Assembly (NCBI RefSeq): GCF_004136015.1
Contig: NZ_CP024866.1
Span: 5,305,969 to 5,369,968, forward strand
Direction of reading: 5' to 3'
DNA length: 64,000 nt
Source: Pseudomonas sp. ACM7
Lineage (GTDB): Bacteria; Pseudomonadota; Gammaproteobacteria; Pseudomonadales; Pseudomonadaceae
Shown here in pieces: positions 44,084-53,808 of this stretch. The notes under the pieces are model-generated. The model saw only the letters and a list, made by a program, of their open reading frames with translations, had not been told where the DNA came from and made no database searches. The first letter of the stretch is position 1, and every line of letters starts with the position of its first letter. The position numbers and the translations under genes are program-made.

Positions 44084-46141
44084 ATGCCCCGTCTGGCTAA
44101 ACACCTCGCCTGGTTTGCCGTGGCTGTCCTGGGAGCGTTTGCGCTAAGTGTCGTGGCCCTGCGCCGCGGCGAAGCGATCAACGCCCTCTGGATCGTAGTC
44201 GCAGCAGTCGCTATCTATCTTGTCGCTTATCGCTACTACAGCCTGTTCATCGCCACCAAGGTGATGCAACTCGACCCCAATCGTGCCACGCCCGCTGTCG
44301 TTAACAATGACGGTCTGGACTACGTGCCGACCAACAAACACGTACTCTTCGGTCACCACTTCGCCGCCATCGCTGGCGCGGGGCCGCTGGTCGGTCCGGT
44401 CCTGGCGGCGCAGATGGGCTATTTGCCCGGTACGCTGTGGCTGATTGCCGGCGTGGTGCTGGCCGGTGCCGTTCAGGACTTCATGGTTCTGTTCATGTCC
44501 ACCCGCCGCAACGGTCGTTCCCTGGGCGACATGGTCCGTGAAGAAATGGGCCGCATCCCCGGGACCATCGCGCTGTTTGGCTGCTTCCTGATCATGATCA
44601 TCATCCTCGCGGTGCTGGCGCTGATCGTGGTCAAGGCCCTGGCTGAAAGCCCGTGGGGTATTTTCACAGTGATGGCGACCATCCCGATCGCGATGTTCAT
44701 GGGCATTTACATGCGCTACATCCGCCCGGGTCGCATCGGTGAAATCTCCGTTGTCGGCGTGTTGCTGCTGCTCGGTTCGATTTGGCTGGGCGGGCAGATT
44801 GCCGCTGATCCGGTCTGGGCCAAGGCCTTTACCTTCACCGGGATCCAGATCACCTGGATGCTGATCGGCTACGGTTTCGTCGCGGCAGTATTGCCGGTGT
44901 GGCTGATTCTGGCGCCGCGGGACTACCTGTCGACCTTCCTCAAAATCGGCACCATCGTGGCGTTGGCGATCGGCATCCTGATCACCATGCCCGACCTGAA
45001 AATGCCGGCGCTGACCCAGTTCATCGATGGCACCGGACCGGTGTGGAAGGGCGGTCTGTTCCCGTTCCTGTTCATCACCATTGCCTGTGGCGCGGTCTCC
45101 GGTTTCCACGCGCTGATTGCTTCCGGCACCACGCCGAAGTTGTTGGCCAGCGAAGGCCATGCCCGTTACATCGGTTACGGCGGCATGCTGATGGAATCCT
45201 TCGTCGCCATCATGGCCATGGTTGCTGCGTCGGTGATCGAACCGGGCGTGTACTTCGCCATGAACAGCCCGGCGGCGCTTGTCGGCTCCGATGCTGTTTC
45301 GGTGGCTCAGACCGTCAGCAGCTGGGGCTTTGCGATTACCCCGGAAGCGCTGCAAGCGGTGGCCAAGGACATCGGTGAAACCACCATCCTGGCCCGTGCC
45401 GGCGGTGCGCCGACCCTGGCGGTCGGTATCGCGCAGATACTGCACCACCTTCTGCCGGGTGAAAACACCATGGCATTCTGGTACCACTTCGCGATCCTGT
45501 TCGAGGCGCTGTTCATCCTGACGGCTGTGGACGCCGGTACCCGTGCCGGACGCTTCATGCTGCAGGACTTGCTGGGCTCCTTCGTGCCAGCGCTGAAACG
45601 CACCGAATCCTGGACCGCCAACCTGATCGCAACCGCCGGTTGTGTGGCGATGTGGGGTTATCTGTTGTACCAGGGCGTGATCGATCCGTTGGGTGGCATC
45701 AACACCTTGTGGCCGTTGTTCGGTATCTCCAACCAGATGCTGGCCGGTATCGCGCTGATGTTGGCGACCGTTGTGCTGATCAAAATGAAACGCCAGCGCT
45801 ATGTCTGGGTCACCATGTTGCCCGCCGTGTGGTTGCTGATCTGTACCACCACCGCCGGCTTCATCAAGCTGTTCGATGCCAACCCGGCGATCGGTTTCCT
45901 GGCCCTGGCCAAGAAGTACAGCGATGCCCTGGCCAACGGTCAGATCCTCGCCCCGGCCAAGAGCATCGACCAGATGCAGCACGTGATCTACAACGCCTAC
46001 ACCAACGCAACGCTGACCGCGCTGTTCTTGCTGGTGGTCTTCAGCATCCTGTTCTTTGCACTCAAGGTCGGTATCGCCGCTTGGGGCACTAAAGAACGTA
46101 CGGATAAAGAAGCGCCATTCCAGGCACTGCCGGACGCTTGA
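44084..46141 (+). CDS. cstA: Carbon starvation protein CstA/pyruvate-type transporter
   Basis: A 685-residue inner-membrane protein with many hydrophobic helices. Diagnostic parts are the N-terminal [34 protein letters not shown], the [17 protein letters not shown] motif and the C-terminal [13 protein letters not shown]. The family imports peptides or pyruvate; the Escherichia coli paralogue BtsT is a pyruvate transporter, and CstA has been linked to peptide and pyruvate uptake under starvation. The YjiX-like gene follows 14 bases later, the usual pairing. CAGGAG precedes the ATG. Confidence 0.93.
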   Translation: MPRLAKHLAWFAVAVLGAFALSVVALRRGEAINALWIVVAAVAIYLVAYRYYSLFIATKVMQLDPNRATPAVVNNDGLDYVPTNKHVLFGHHFAAIAGAGPLVGPVLAAQMGYLPGTLWLIAGVVLAGAVQDFMVLFMSTRRNGRSLGDMVREEMGRIPGTIALFGCFLIMIIILAVLALIVVKALAESPWGIFTVMATIPIAMFMGIYMRYIRPGRIGEISVVGVLLLLGSIWLGGQIAADPVWAKAFTFTGIQITWMLIGYGFVAAVLPVWLILAPRDYLSTFLKIGTIVALAIGILITMPDLKMPALTQFIDGTGPVWKGGLFPFLFITIACGAVSGFHALIASGTTPKLLASEGHARYIGYGGMLMESFVAIMAMVAASVIEPGVYFAMNSPAALVGSDAVSVAQTVSSWGFAITPEALQAVAKDIGETTILARAGGAPTLAVGIAQILHHLLPGENTMAFWYHFAILFEALFILTAVDAGTRAGRFMLQDLLGSFVPALKRTESWTANLIATAGCVAMWGYLLYQGVIDPLGGINTLWPLFGISNQMLAGIALMLATVVLIKMKRQRYVWVTMLPAVWLLICTTTAGFIKLFDANPAIGFLALAKKYSDALANGQILAPAKSIDQMQHVIYNAYTNATLTALFLLVVFSILFFALKVGIAAWGTKERTDKEAPFQALPDA

Positions 46142-46155
46142 TCGAGGATTGCAGC

Positions 46156-46353
46156 ATGTTCAATGACCTGAGTCGCCTCGGTAAATACCTCGGTCAGGCC
46201 GCGCGCCTGATGGTCGGCATGCCCGACTACGACACCTACGTCGAGCACATGCAAACCAAGCACCCGGACAAGCCGGTGATGAGTTACGAGGTGTTCTTTC
46301 GGGAACGCCAGGAAGCTCGTTACGGAAGCAAGGCTGGGCCGAAGTGCTGTTGA
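46156..46353 (+). CDS. yjiX: YbdD/YjiX family (DUF466) protein
   Basis: A 65-residue protein that accompanies CstA-type transporters. The conserved [40 protein letters not shown] and the C-terminal GPKCC are typical of the family. Start at 46156 follows GAGG. Role unknown; the strict pairing with CstA suggests it assists transport. Confidence 0.92.
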   Translation: MFNDLSRLGKYLGQAARLMVGMPDYDTYVEHMQTKHPDKPVMSYEVFFRERQEARYGSKAGPKCC

Positions 46354-46390
46354 TGGTCGGTGGCAGTGAGGCCACCTGAATAGCTAATGA

Positions 46391-46423
46391 AGAACCCGGC
46401 TGATGAGGCCGGGTTTTTTTTTG
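46391..46423 (+). terminator. Terminator after cstA-yjiX
   Basis: AACCCGGC, loop, GCCGGGTT followed by a run of nine T bases. Confidence 0.93.
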
Positions 46424-46453
46424 AGTGAATGGCGTTGGTCGATCCGTGTTGAG

Positions 46454-47167
46454 TCAGCTTGCGGGGATGGTTTGGAGCGTTTCGAGATCCAGCAGGGTGA
46501 AATAACCACGGTCCGGCCGCCAGCCACCCGTATCGATGTGAATCACATTGCCAAGGCTGACGGGCATATAAAGCGGCGTATGCCCTACGACCAGTGCGCG
46601 CAGGCCTTCAACGCCATGCGTTTCCTGCTGATCGATCCGCCTTCGTGACCACATGCAGTAGTGCTGCGCTTCCTGCAGACGCCTGTTGCTTTCCGGCGAC
46701 TCCAGTTCCTTTCGCAGCTGCTGCCATGATGGAAATGGACAATCGGCGTGCACGATGCCGATCAGGCCGTGTGCCGTTTCGACTTCGATCGCGATAGGGA
46801 GCTTGGCGAACTGCGCCGCGAATGCTTGCTTCTCGATCAACGACAGGCCCGTGAACCATGAGCCCCCGTTGAGTATCCAGCTGTCGATGTCGCAGGTATC
46901 GAAATACACCACGTAGTCGTCATGGTTGCCTCGCACCGGGTGGAACCATGGTTTGTCCAGCCAATCGAGCGCGTCACGGCACTCGGGCCCGCGGTCAATC
47001 AGATCGCCAACACTGAATAGCCGATCTACCAAGCGGTTGAACCCGGCTGCATCCAGTGCGGCCTGCACCCCAGTGAAATGGCCATGAATATCACCGACCG
47101 CGAAATCTCGGCCGGCAACATTTGCGGCGAAGTGCTTCACGCGCGACATCTCTACAGTTTCGAACAT
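46454..47167 (-). CDS. Metallophosphoesterase, PrpA/bacteriophage-lambda phosphatase-like
   Basis: A 237-residue member of the calcineurin-like phosphoesterase fold. The metal-binding motifs are in order: GDIHGH, GDLIDRGPE and GNHDD, with later histidines in GIVHAD and VVGHTPLYMPV. This is the signature set of the small Ser/Thr phosphatases PrpA/PrpB and related Ap4A hydrolases. Start at 47167 (MFETVEMSR) has GGAG ten bases upstream; 47149 is possible. It faces the terminator of cstA and stands alone. Confidence 0.85.
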   Translation of the reverse strand: MFETVEMSRVKHFAANVAGRDFAVGDIHGHFTGVQAALDAAGFNRLVDRLFSVGDLIDRGPECRDALDWLDKPWFHPVRGNHDDYVVYFDTCDIDSWILNGGSWFTGLSLIEKQAFAAQFAKLPIAIEVETAHGLIGIVHADCPFPSWQQLRKELESPESNRRLQEAQHYCMWSRRRIDQQETHGVEGLRALVVGHTPLYMPVSLGNVIHIDTGGWRPDRGYFTLLDLETLQTIPAS

Positions 47168-47299
47168 GGGAATGCCACTCCGGCAGCTCCCCAACGGGCT
47201 AGTCAGTTGAGTTTAGGCCAGAAAGTGGTACTCGATCGTTAGCGCGCCGACAGGTAGTCCTTTACCGCCTGCCCGACAGGCTGCCCGGATCAAGCATCG

Positions 47300-47503
47300 T
47301 CAGAGCGAGTAGGCCGTCGCTTGCCCGAAATGGTTGTCCTGCACTCCGGCGATAAGGTGCAGAGGCATGTGTTGCGCATCCATGGATGGAACTTCGAAAC
47401 TCTCCACTATCGGGGTGGGGCGCTCACTCAGCCCGGTCGACTCTTCGATAAGAGCCTTGGCCATTCTCGCGTGGTTCGCTGCGATTTCATTGAGAGTTGA
47501 CAC
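47300..47503 (-). CDS. Small hypothetical protein, GTG start
   Basis: A 67-residue frame starting at GTG with GGGAG seven bases upstream, which is why I accept it. The product has a helical N-terminus (LNEIAANHARMAKALIEEST) and a proline-rich middle, with no recognised domain. It stands between the phosphatase and a gene-poor stretch. Confidence 0.45.
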   Translation of the reverse strand: MSTLNEIAANHARMAKALIEESTGLSERPTPIVESFEVPSMDAQHMPLHLIAGVQDNHFGQATAYSL

Positions 47504-48047
47504 GTTACATCTCCCGGTGACTGACCAAGCGCATCGCTGGCGTCCTAAGCGTTAATTAAAGTGCTGCCGCGTCAGAATTACGTCGTTCTGGGGCTGCTAC
47601 GAGCGTCTTCTGCAAACCTTAAGCCAGGAATAGTCAAAAAAATCGCGCAGCGTTTTTGATGCGACGAATGGTGGTGCCGCCATAGCGGTTGGCTGTTAAG
47701 GGGATATTTCCTGAGCCTATAAGGCCGGGGAAAAAGGTGATTAGACGTGCCGAAGTTGTTTTGTTAAAAAAATAGTGCATGGCTGCTATTGGCGCGCCAA
47801 TGCATCTCCATTCGGTTAGATGGAAATCGCCCAACATTGAGCTGGGCAACGATCAATGAGTCTGATGCCGATACAGGGATAAGTAACTGCGACTTTGGCC
47901 AACTGCTCGCGCACAGAGGTATTGGGCTCATTGATCACCTTTCTCTTCCTCAGGTTGATCCTTTCGACGAACAACATCGCACAGCGTTCTGCTGGTTGCT
48001 CGGGTGACGCCGCGCTACAGTCACCCCTTTCAGGACAAGGAAGTATC
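47504..48047. other. Gene-poor stretch
   Basis: About 540 bases without a convincing gene. A minus-strand frame (47634-47849) and overlapping frames near 47789-48103 lack ribosome sites and family likeness. The base composition is more AT-rich than the flanks, so a degraded insert is possible. Confidence 0.5.
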
Positions 48048-48449
48048 ATGTGTATTTTGAAAGTAGCAGTGACTCGACCCATTTTCCGCCAATGGCTGAT
48101 CACTGCTTCTATCGGCTTTTTTGCAGTGGCGGGCGGTGCGCAGGCTCAAACCACGCCACAGGCGAACCAGGAGATAAAGGGCTTGCTGGATTTTGTGGAG
48201 CGCAGTGAGTGCAAGTTCGTGCGCAACGGCAGTGAATACCCTGGGCCCCAGGCTCGGGCACATCTCGAAAAGAAGCTGGATTATCTCGAAGGCAAGAACC
48301 TGGTGAGCAGCGCAGAAGACTTCATCGATCTCGCTGCCACTAAAAGCAGCATGAGTGGCAAAGCCTACGAAGTGCGTTGCTCAACAGGCGTCCAGCCGAC
48401 GAGCACCTGGCTGAAGACAGAGCTGCAGAGACAACGCCAGCTCCATTGA
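48048..48449 (+). CDS. DUF5329-like exported protein
   Basis: A 133-residue protein with a signal peptide (basic start, hydrophobic core, cleavage near GGAQAQT). The mature part begins with a helix rich in Gln and Glu (QANQEIKGLLDFVERSECKF) and continues with VRNGSEYPGPQARAHLEKKL and the ending VRCSTGVQPTSTWLKTEL; this is the DUF5329 pattern. Two cysteines may form a disulfide. AAGGAAG precedes the ATG. Function unknown; a terminator follows. Confidence 0.75.
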   Translation: MCILKVAVTRPIFRQWLITASIGFFAVAGGAQAQTTPQANQEIKGLLDFVERSECKFVRNGSEYPGPQARAHLEKKLDYLEGKNLVSSAEDFIDLAATKSSMSGKAYEVRCSTGVQPTSTWLKTELQRQRQLH

Positions 48450-48465
48450 GCCTACCCCCGAAACG

Positions 48466-48497
48466 AGAAAGCCCAGTGCAACTGCTGGGCTTTTTCG
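48466..48497 (+). terminator. Rho-independent terminator
   Basis: AAAGCCCAG pairs with CTGGGCTTT, followed by TTC, directly after the DUF5329-like gene. Confidence 0.85.
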
Positions 48498-48622
48498 CTT
48501 CGGGGATTCGAAAGTCGTTGTCGACGCCGGAGCGGGGGTGAAACGGACTGAATTACAGAACGCTTTCCATAATAGTGATGGAAGACATGCCGAAAGACGA
48601 TGATTCCACCAAACCCCAGAAA

Positions 48623-48652
48623 CGACAAAGCCCTGACTAATCAGGGCTTTGT
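48623..48652. terminator. Perfect hairpin between the exported protein gene and tRNA-Ser
   Basis: GACAAAGCCCTGA, loop CTAA, TCAGGGCTTTGTC. As it lies 11 bases after the tRNA 3' end on the minus strand, it is likely the tRNA terminator. Confidence 0.85.
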
Positions 48653-48663
48653 CGGTACAAATA

Positions 48664-48751
48664 TGGCGGAGGCGATGGGATTCGAACTCATGGACCTGTT
48701 ACAGTCGACGGTTTTCAAGACCGTTGCCTTAAACCACTCGGCCACACCTCC
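48664..48751 (-). tRNA. serU: tRNA-Ser (anticodon UGA)
   Basis: The reverse complement folds as a class II tRNA: acceptor GGAGGTG pairs with CGCCTCC, discriminator G and encoded CCA follow, the D-arm is GCCGAGTGG-like, the anticodon stem ACGGT/ACCGT encloses CTTGAAA with anticodon TGA, a long variable arm follows and the T-loop is GTTCGAATC. It reads UCN serine codons. Confidence 0.95.
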
Positions 48752-48874
48752 GTTTGCGTTGCGGGCGCCATAATACCTGAATGAAACACACTGTCAAACT
48801 CTCTGCATAGCTTGTTACAGAGCGTCTGTTATGATCTTTGCGACTGAACGTTTCAAACCAACAGGAGTGTCGCC

Positions 48875-49546
48875 ATGCGCGAACAGGATTACGCAGTTAA
48901 TAACAGCGTGCAGGCTGAGCAGCTAGAGGTTAGCCGCGTCCTGCGCAACACTTACGGCTTACTCGCTCTCACCCTCGCATTCAGCGGCGTGATGGCGTTT
49001 GTCGCTCAGCAGATGCGTGTCGGCTACCCGAACGTTTTCGTGGTGCTGATCGGCTTCTACGGCCTTTTCTTCCTCACCAACAAACTCCGTGATTCGGCCT
49101 GGGGCCTGGTGTCGGCATTTGCCCTGACCGGTTTCATGGGGTTCCTGCTCGGCCCGATCCTCAACCGTTACCTGGGTATGCAGGGCGGCGCCGAGGTGGT
49201 CAGTTCGGCCTTCGCGATGACTGCGCTGGTGTTCGGCGGTCTGTCGGCTTATGTGCTGATTACCCGCAAGGACATGAGCTTCCTGGGTGGTTTCATCACT
49301 GCAGGCTTCTTCGTGCTGCTGGGTGCGACGCTGGCGAGCCTGTTCTTCCAGATCAGTGGTCTGCAACTGGCGATCAGCGCAGGTTTCGTGCTGTTCTCCT
49401 CGGTCTGCATTCTGTTCCAGACCAGCGCCATCATTCACGGCGGCGAGCGCAACTACATCATGGCGACCATTAGCCTGTATGTATCGATCTACAACCTGTT
49501 CATCAGCTTGTTGCAGCTGTTCGGCATCATGAGCCGCGATGACTAA
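48875..49546 (+). CDS. yccA: Bax inhibitor-1/YccA family membrane protein
   Basis: A 223-residue inner-membrane protein with seven hydrophobic segments. Typical parts are VSRVLRNTYGLLALTLAFSG near the start, GFMGFLLGPILN, and the C-terminal AISLYVSIYNLFISLLQLFG-like segment. YccA in Escherichia coli interacts with and restrains the FtsH protease; the Bax-inhibitor relatives are leak channels for calcium. CAGGAG precedes the ATG. It stands alone and ends at a bidirectional terminator. Confidence 0.9.
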   Translation: MREQDYAVNNSVQAEQLEVSRVLRNTYGLLALTLAFSGVMAFVAQQMRVGYPNVFVVLIGFYGLFFLTNKLRDSAWGLVSAFALTGFMGFLLGPILNRYLGMQGGAEVVSSAFAMTALVFGGLSAYVLITRKDMSFLGGFITAGFFVLLGATLASLFFQISGLQLAISAGFVLFSSVCILFQTSAIIHGGERNYIMATISLYVSIYNLFISLLQLFGIMSRDD

Positions 49547-49561
49547 TCGTCAGCCTTGAGG

Positions 49562-49588
49562 AAAAAACCCGCTTCGGCGGGTTTTTTC
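49562..49588. terminator. Bidirectional terminator
   Basis: AAAAAACCCGC, loop TTCG, GCGGGTTTTTT, placed between two convergent genes (yccA and the Lrp-type regulator). Confidence 0.93.
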
Positions 49589-49611
49589 TTGCCTGCGATT
49601 TGAGTAATGGA

Positions 49612-50049
49612 TCACGCCATCGGTGGCAAGCGACGCTTGACCGGGGTTTTCTTGACGATTGCAGTGTTGGTTTCGGCGTGGGTGTTTAGACGGTCGAGCA
49701 GGGTGTCCAGTTGTTCCATCGAACGCACATGCAGGCGTGCGATGAAACAGTCGTCGCCGGTGACTTTGTCGCACTCGGTAAATTCGGGAATGGCCTGAAT
49801 CTGCCGTTCCACTTCCTGCAACTGGCCTGGCAGCGGACGAATACGGACGATGGCCTGGAGTTGATAGCCAAAGCATTTGGGGTCGATCTCGACGGTGTAA
49901 CCCTTGAGCACGCCACGCTCTTCGAGGCGGCGCAAACGCTCGGCGACGCTGGGCGAGGACAGGCCGCTGATCTGCGCCAGAGCCTTGAGCGAGCGGCGTG
50001 AGTCTTCCATCAATGCCGTAATCAGCACTTGGTCGATATCGTCGGTCAT
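49612..50049 (-). CDS. Lrp/AsnC family regulator
   Basis: A 145-residue regulator. N-terminal winged helix at about residues 3-60 (VLITALMEDSRRSLKALAQISGLSSPSVAERLRRLEERGVL-type pattern), then the RAM domain with VRIRPLPGQLQEVERQIQAI and GDDCFIARLHVRS that binds amino acids. Start at 50049 (MTDDIDQVL). It is divergent from an EamA exporter gene, the usual arrangement for a regulator controlling its neighbouring exporter; an amino-acid-related ligand is likely. Confidence 0.88.
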   Translation of the reverse strand: MTDDIDQVLITALMEDSRRSLKALAQISGLSSPSVAERLRRLEERGVLKGYTVEIDPKCFGYQLQAIVRIRPLPGQLQEVERQIQAIPEFTECDKVTGDDCFIARLHVRSMEQLDTLLDRLNTHAETNTAIVKKTPVKRRLPPMA

Positions 50050-50181
50050 GGCGAAACCCCTATTAGGCAATTAATTCAAACCGCCTTGATAAAAAAGGCA
50101 GAAATCGAGTTTAGCCTGCTTTTTGCGCTGGAGAAGCCCCTCGGCGGATTGGCATACTTTGGGCTCAAACACAGGAGTCTG

Positions 50182-51081
50182 ATGATGGACAAAACAATAC
50201 GTCACGGGTCATTCGAAATGACCGCCGCCATGCTGATTTCCGGGACCATCGGCTGGTTCGTGCTGGTGTCCGGGCAACCGGTGCTGGACGTAGTGTTCTG
50301 GCGTTGCGTGTTCGGCGCCGGCACGTTGTTGCTGATCTGCGCGGCATTCGGCTTCCTGCGCCCCGGCATTCTGACCCGCACCACATTTTTGCTGGCCGTG
50401 CTCAGCGGCGTGGCGATTGTCGGCAACTGGGTGCTGTTGTTTGCTTCTTACTCCCGCGCCTCGATTGCCATCGGCACCGCGGTTTACAACGTTCAGCCGT
50501 TCATGCTGGTGGGGTTGGCCGCGTTGTTCCTCAACGAGAAAATCACCCTGCAGAAACTGTTCTGGCTGGGCATCTCGTTTCTCGGGATGCTGGCGATTGT
50601 CAGCGCACATGGCGGGCAGGGCGAGAGCGGCAATGATTACCTGATAGGCATCGCTCTGGCGCTGGGGGCGGCATTCCTTTACGCGATTGCCGCGTTGATC
50701 ATCAAACGCCTGACCGGCACACCGCCGCATCTGATCGCGCTGATTCAGGTCCTCACCGGCGTGCTGTTACTCGCGCCATTCGCGCACTTTTCGGCGCTGC
50801 CGCAAGCGCCCAGCGCGTGGGCCAGTCTGGTCACCCTGGGCATTGTCCACACCGGCGTGATGTACGTGCTGCTCTACGGCGCCATTCAAAAACTGCCGAC
50901 GGCACTGACCGGCGCACTCTCGTTCATCTATCCGATTGCGGCGATTTTCGTTGACTGGTTTGCCTTCGGCCATCGCCTGGAGCCGCTGCAATGGATCGGT
51001 GTTGCCGCGATTCTGTTGGCCGCTGCCGGCATGCAACAGGGTTGGAGCCTTAAGTTTCGTCGGACGGTGACGACGCAGTAA
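50182..51081 (+). CDS. EamA/DMT-family transporter
   Basis: A 299-residue inner-membrane protein with ten hydrophobic segments in two repeated halves, the first ending near LFLNEKITLQKLFW and the second beginning GIALALGAAFLYAIAALIIK. AGGAG precedes the two ATGs at 50182 and 50185. Members export amino acids or related small molecules; divergence from the Lrp-type regulator fits that role. Specific substrate unknown. Confidence 0.88.
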   Translation: MMDKTIRHGSFEMTAAMLISGTIGWFVLVSGQPVLDVVFWRCVFGAGTLLLICAAFGFLRPGILTRTTFLLAVLSGVAIVGNWVLLFASYSRASIAIGTAVYNVQPFMLVGLAALFLNEKITLQKLFWLGISFLGMLAIVSAHGGQGESGNDYLIGIALALGAAFLYAIAALIIKRLTGTPPHLIALIQVLTGVLLLAPFAHFSALPQAPSAWASLVTLGIVHTGVMYVLLYGAIQKLPTALTGALSFIYPIAAIFVDWFAFGHRLEPLQWIGVAAILLAAAGMQQGWSLKFRRTVTTQ

Positions 51082-51095
51082 GCCGTCAAGAAACC

Positions 51096-52136
51096 TCAGA
51101 TGTTCCAGCGCGGTGCCGTCTTGGCCAAGCGCTGGCGCATCTCGCCGATGTTGACGGCTAACTGCCGGACCAATAACCGGTAGCCGTCCAGCGGATTGTA
51201 AACCGGCGCGGTCAGGCTTGAATCCGACGGCAGTTCGACGGGCCGACTGAGCCGCTGGGACGCACCGGATTTCAGCGCCCGGGCCATACCAATCAGTTGC
51301 ACCCGAATCAGCCGATGCTCGGCTTTCAAGGCCGATTGCAGATGGGCCATGGCATCGGGGTCACTGGCGTCAGGTCGGGTGTTGCCGAGGATTTCCAGGG
51401 TGCTGACGCACATCCGCAGATGACGCTGAATGGCATCGAGTTCGGTCATGGAGATCCGTACTTCTTTGGACACCGATGGCATCAACGAGCGCAGTTGCAC
51501 CATCACCGTGTTCAGGCGGCCCACGAGTTTATGGTGTTCGTCATCGGTGACCGATTGGCCATTGATGATGCGCCCGTAAATCGTCGCGCAGTCGCGCAAG
51601 GCATCGGCCAGGTTGTAGCGCCAGGAATAAACCGCGTAGAGCGGCAGCGCGAATGAAAACGCCAGGGCCAGGGCGATGCCGATCAGGATGTCCACCCCAC
51701 GCCACAACCCGTCGGTAATCGGATTGTCGCCATGCCCCGCGACGATAAACACGGTAATCGCCGAGAGCAACGCGGTGTAACCGCCCTTGCCGATGGCGTG
51801 GTACGAGAAGAACCCGCAAACCACGGCCATCGCGAAATAGGTCAGCCACGGCATCCCGAGCCAGGCCTGTTGCGCCACCAGCAGCAAGCCCACACCGGCA
51901 CCGATCAAGGTGCCGATGGCGCGCTCGGCGGCTTTTTTGCCGATGTTGCCGTGGTGCTGCAAACCGCCGATCACCACCAGCATCGTCACCGACGCCCACT
52001 CACCGTGGGGCAGATGGATGCCGGTGGTCAGCAGGATCGTTGCCAGCAACCCCAGCGACACACGTACCGCGTGGATCACCCTGGCGTGGCGATAGCGCCG
52101 GTACGGGTCCAGCAACGGACGCAGCAGTCGGCGCAT
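51096..52136 (-). CDS. FUSC/YeeA-type membrane protein
   Basis: A 346-residue protein of the fusaric acid resistance/aromatic acid exporter-like (FUSC) group. The N-terminal half has four or five hydrophobic helices (VSLGLLATILLTTGIHLPHG, TIGAGVGLLLVAQQA-like, ITVFIVAGHGDN) and the C-terminal half is soluble and helical. There is no companion periplasmic adaptor gene, so it is not a full AaeAB/MdtO-type pump. Runs toward the EamA gene and ends 14 bases from it. Confidence 0.8.
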   Translation of the reverse strand: MRRLLRPLLDPYRRYRHARVIHAVRVSLGLLATILLTTGIHLPHGEWASVTMLVVIGGLQHHGNIGKKAAERAIGTLIGAGVGLLLVAQQAWLGMPWLTYFAMAVVCGFFSYHAIGKGGYTALLSAITVFIVAGHGDNPITDGLWRGVDILIGIALALAFSFALPLYAVYSWRYNLADALRDCATIYGRIINGQSVTDDEHHKLVGRLNTVMVQLRSLMPSVSKEVRISMTELDAIQRHLRMCVSTLEILGNTRPDASDPDAMAHLQSALKAEHRLIRVQLIGMARALKSGASQRLSRPVELPSDSSLTAPVYNPLDGYRLLVRQLAVNIGEMRQRLAKTAPRWNI

Positions 52137-52182
52137 TAACGGTGGCAGTCGATTGGCTCTGAATGTGCTCAGGCTGGTCTCC

Positions 52183-53808
52183 TCAGAAGATGTAATCGGT
52201 GGTCAGGAAACTCGAACTGCGTCCGCTGATGATCTCGCTGATGAGTTCTTTGTTGGTTTCCTGGAACTTGGTTGCCACCAGTGTCCGGATCGAAAACACC
52301 CGCAGCGCATCATGCACCGACAGCGTGCCTTCGGCGGAGTTCTTGCGGCCGTTGAACGGGAAAGTGTCCGGGCCGCGCTGGCACTGGGCGTTGAGGTTGA
52401 TCCGCCCGACCTGGTTGGCGAAGGTGTCCACCAGCCGGCCGACAGCCACGGGGTTGGTGCCGAAGATACTCAACTGCTGGCCGAAGTCCGATTCCAGGAC
52501 GTAATCGATCACCGTGTCCAGATGCCGGTAAGGCACGATCGGCACGACCGGGCCGAACTGTTCTTCCTGATAGACGCGCATCTGCGGCGTCACCGGGTAC
52601 AGCACGGCGGGGTAGAAGAATGATGCGCGGGCTTCACCGCCGTTGGGGTTGACCACGGTGGCGCCTTTGCTCACGGCATCCGCCACCAGCGAGTGCAGGT
52701 AATCGACCTTGCTCGCTTCCGGCAACGGCGTCAGCGCCACGCCGCTGTCCCACGGCATGCCGGGTTTGAGGTTGGCGAGTTTGGCGTTGAATTTCTCGAT
52801 GAACGAATCGACCACGTCTTCATGGACGAAGAGGATTTTCAGCGCGGTGCAGCGCTGGCCATTGAACGACAGCGAGCCAGTGAGTGCTTCGCTGACGGCG
52901 TTGTCCAGATCCACCTCAGGCAGCACGATGCCAGGGTTTTTCGCATCCAGGCCCAACGCCGCGCGCAAGCGGTGCGGTTTTGGATGGAGTTTTTTCAGGT
53001 CGCTGGCGGCCTTGTTGGTGCCGATAAACGCAAAGATATCGATCTTGCCGCTGGCCATCAGCGCGCTGACGGTCTCGCGGCCGCTGCCGTAGATCACGTT
53101 GATCACCCCGGCCGGGAAGCTGTCGCGGAACGCTTCCAGCAACGGACGAATCAGCAGCACACCCAGCTTGGCCGGTTTGAACACCACGGTGTTGCCCATG
53201 ATCAGCGCCGGGATCAGCGTGGTGAAGGTTTCGTTCAACGGGTAGTTGTAAGGTCCCATGCACAACGCCACACCCAGCGGTACGCGGCGGATCTGGCCGA
53301 GGGTGTCCTGTTCCAGTTCGAAGCGGCTGGAGCGGCGGTCGAGCTCCTTCAGCGCGTTGATGGTGTCGACGATGTAGTCGCAGGTGCGGTCGAACTCTTT
53401 CTCCGAGTCCTTGAGGTTCTTGCCGATTTCCCACATCAGCAACTTGACCACGGCTTCGCGCTGTTCACGCATGCGTCCGAGGAAGGCTTCGACGTGCTGA
53501 ATGCGTTCGGCCACGCGCATCGTCGGCCACAGGCCCTGGCCCCGGTCATAGGCGCGGACGGCGGCGTCGAGGGCGGTCAATGCGGTGTCGGCATCGAGCA
53601 GCGGCGTGCTGCCGAGGATCACTTGTTCGTCACCATTTTCACCCGTCAGGTACACCGGGCTGCGGACCTGGGCGAGGGGCCCGGACCAGGTTTTCAGCTC
53701 GCCGTCGACCAGGTATTCACGCTGCTCGGTCTGGCCGTCGAGGCGGTATTTTTCCGGGATGTCGGTGGCGTCGGGAAACAGGTTGCCAAGGATGTGTGCT
53801 GTGGTCAT
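52183..53808 (-). CDS. gapN: GapN-like aldehyde dehydrogenase (NADP-dependent glyceraldehyde-3-phosphate dehydrogenase type)
   Basis: A 541-residue aldehyde dehydrogenase with the N-terminal extension typical of the bacterial GapN-like group (starts MTTAHILGNLFPDATDIPEK). Visible are PYNYPLNET for the oxyanion site, GTNKAASDLKKLHPKPHRL, the catalytic Cys in FNGQRCTALK and the C-terminal RGPDTFPFNGRKNS motif shared with GapN. The usual ELGGK motif reads ALGLDAKN here, so the canonical glutamate is replaced. If it is GapN-like it oxidises glyceraldehyde 3-phosphate straight to 3-phosphoglycerate with NADP+. Faces the DyP peroxidase gene across 303 bases. Confidence 0.8.
   Translation of the reverse strand: MTTAHILGNLFPDATDIPEKYRLDGQTEQREYLVDGELKTWSGPLAQVRSPVYLTGENGDEQVILGSTPLLDADTALTALDAAVRAYDRGQGLWPTMRVAERIQHVEAFLGRMREQREAVVKLLMWEIGKNLKDSEKEFDRTCDYIVDTINALKELDRRSSRFELEQDTLGQIRRVPLGVALCMGPYNYPLNETFTTLIPALIMGNTVVFKPAKLGVLLIRPLLEAFRDSFPAGVINVIYGSGRETVSALMASGKIDIFAFIGTNKAASDLKKLHPKPHRLRAALGLDAKNPGIVLPEVDLDNAVSEALTGSLSFNGQRCTALKILFVHEDVVDSFIEKFNAKLANLKPGMPWDSGVALTPLPEASKVDYLHSLVADAVSKGATVVNPNGGEARASFFYPAVLYPVTPQMRVYQEEQFGPVVPIVPYRHLDTVIDYVLESDFGQQLSIFGTNPVAVGRLVDTFANQVGRINLNAQCQRGPDTFPFNGRKNSAEGTLSVHDALRVFSIRTLVATKFQETNKELISEIISGRSSSFLTTDYIF

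Noticed and set aside
44144..45982. A 612-codon open frame antisense to cstA
   Set aside because: High-GC shadow frame, extremely rich in His, Gln, Asp and Arg, with no ribosome site.
47634..47849. Possible 71-residue minus-strand gene
   Set aside because: No ribosome site and no recognisable family; the stretch is AT-rich and the frame short.
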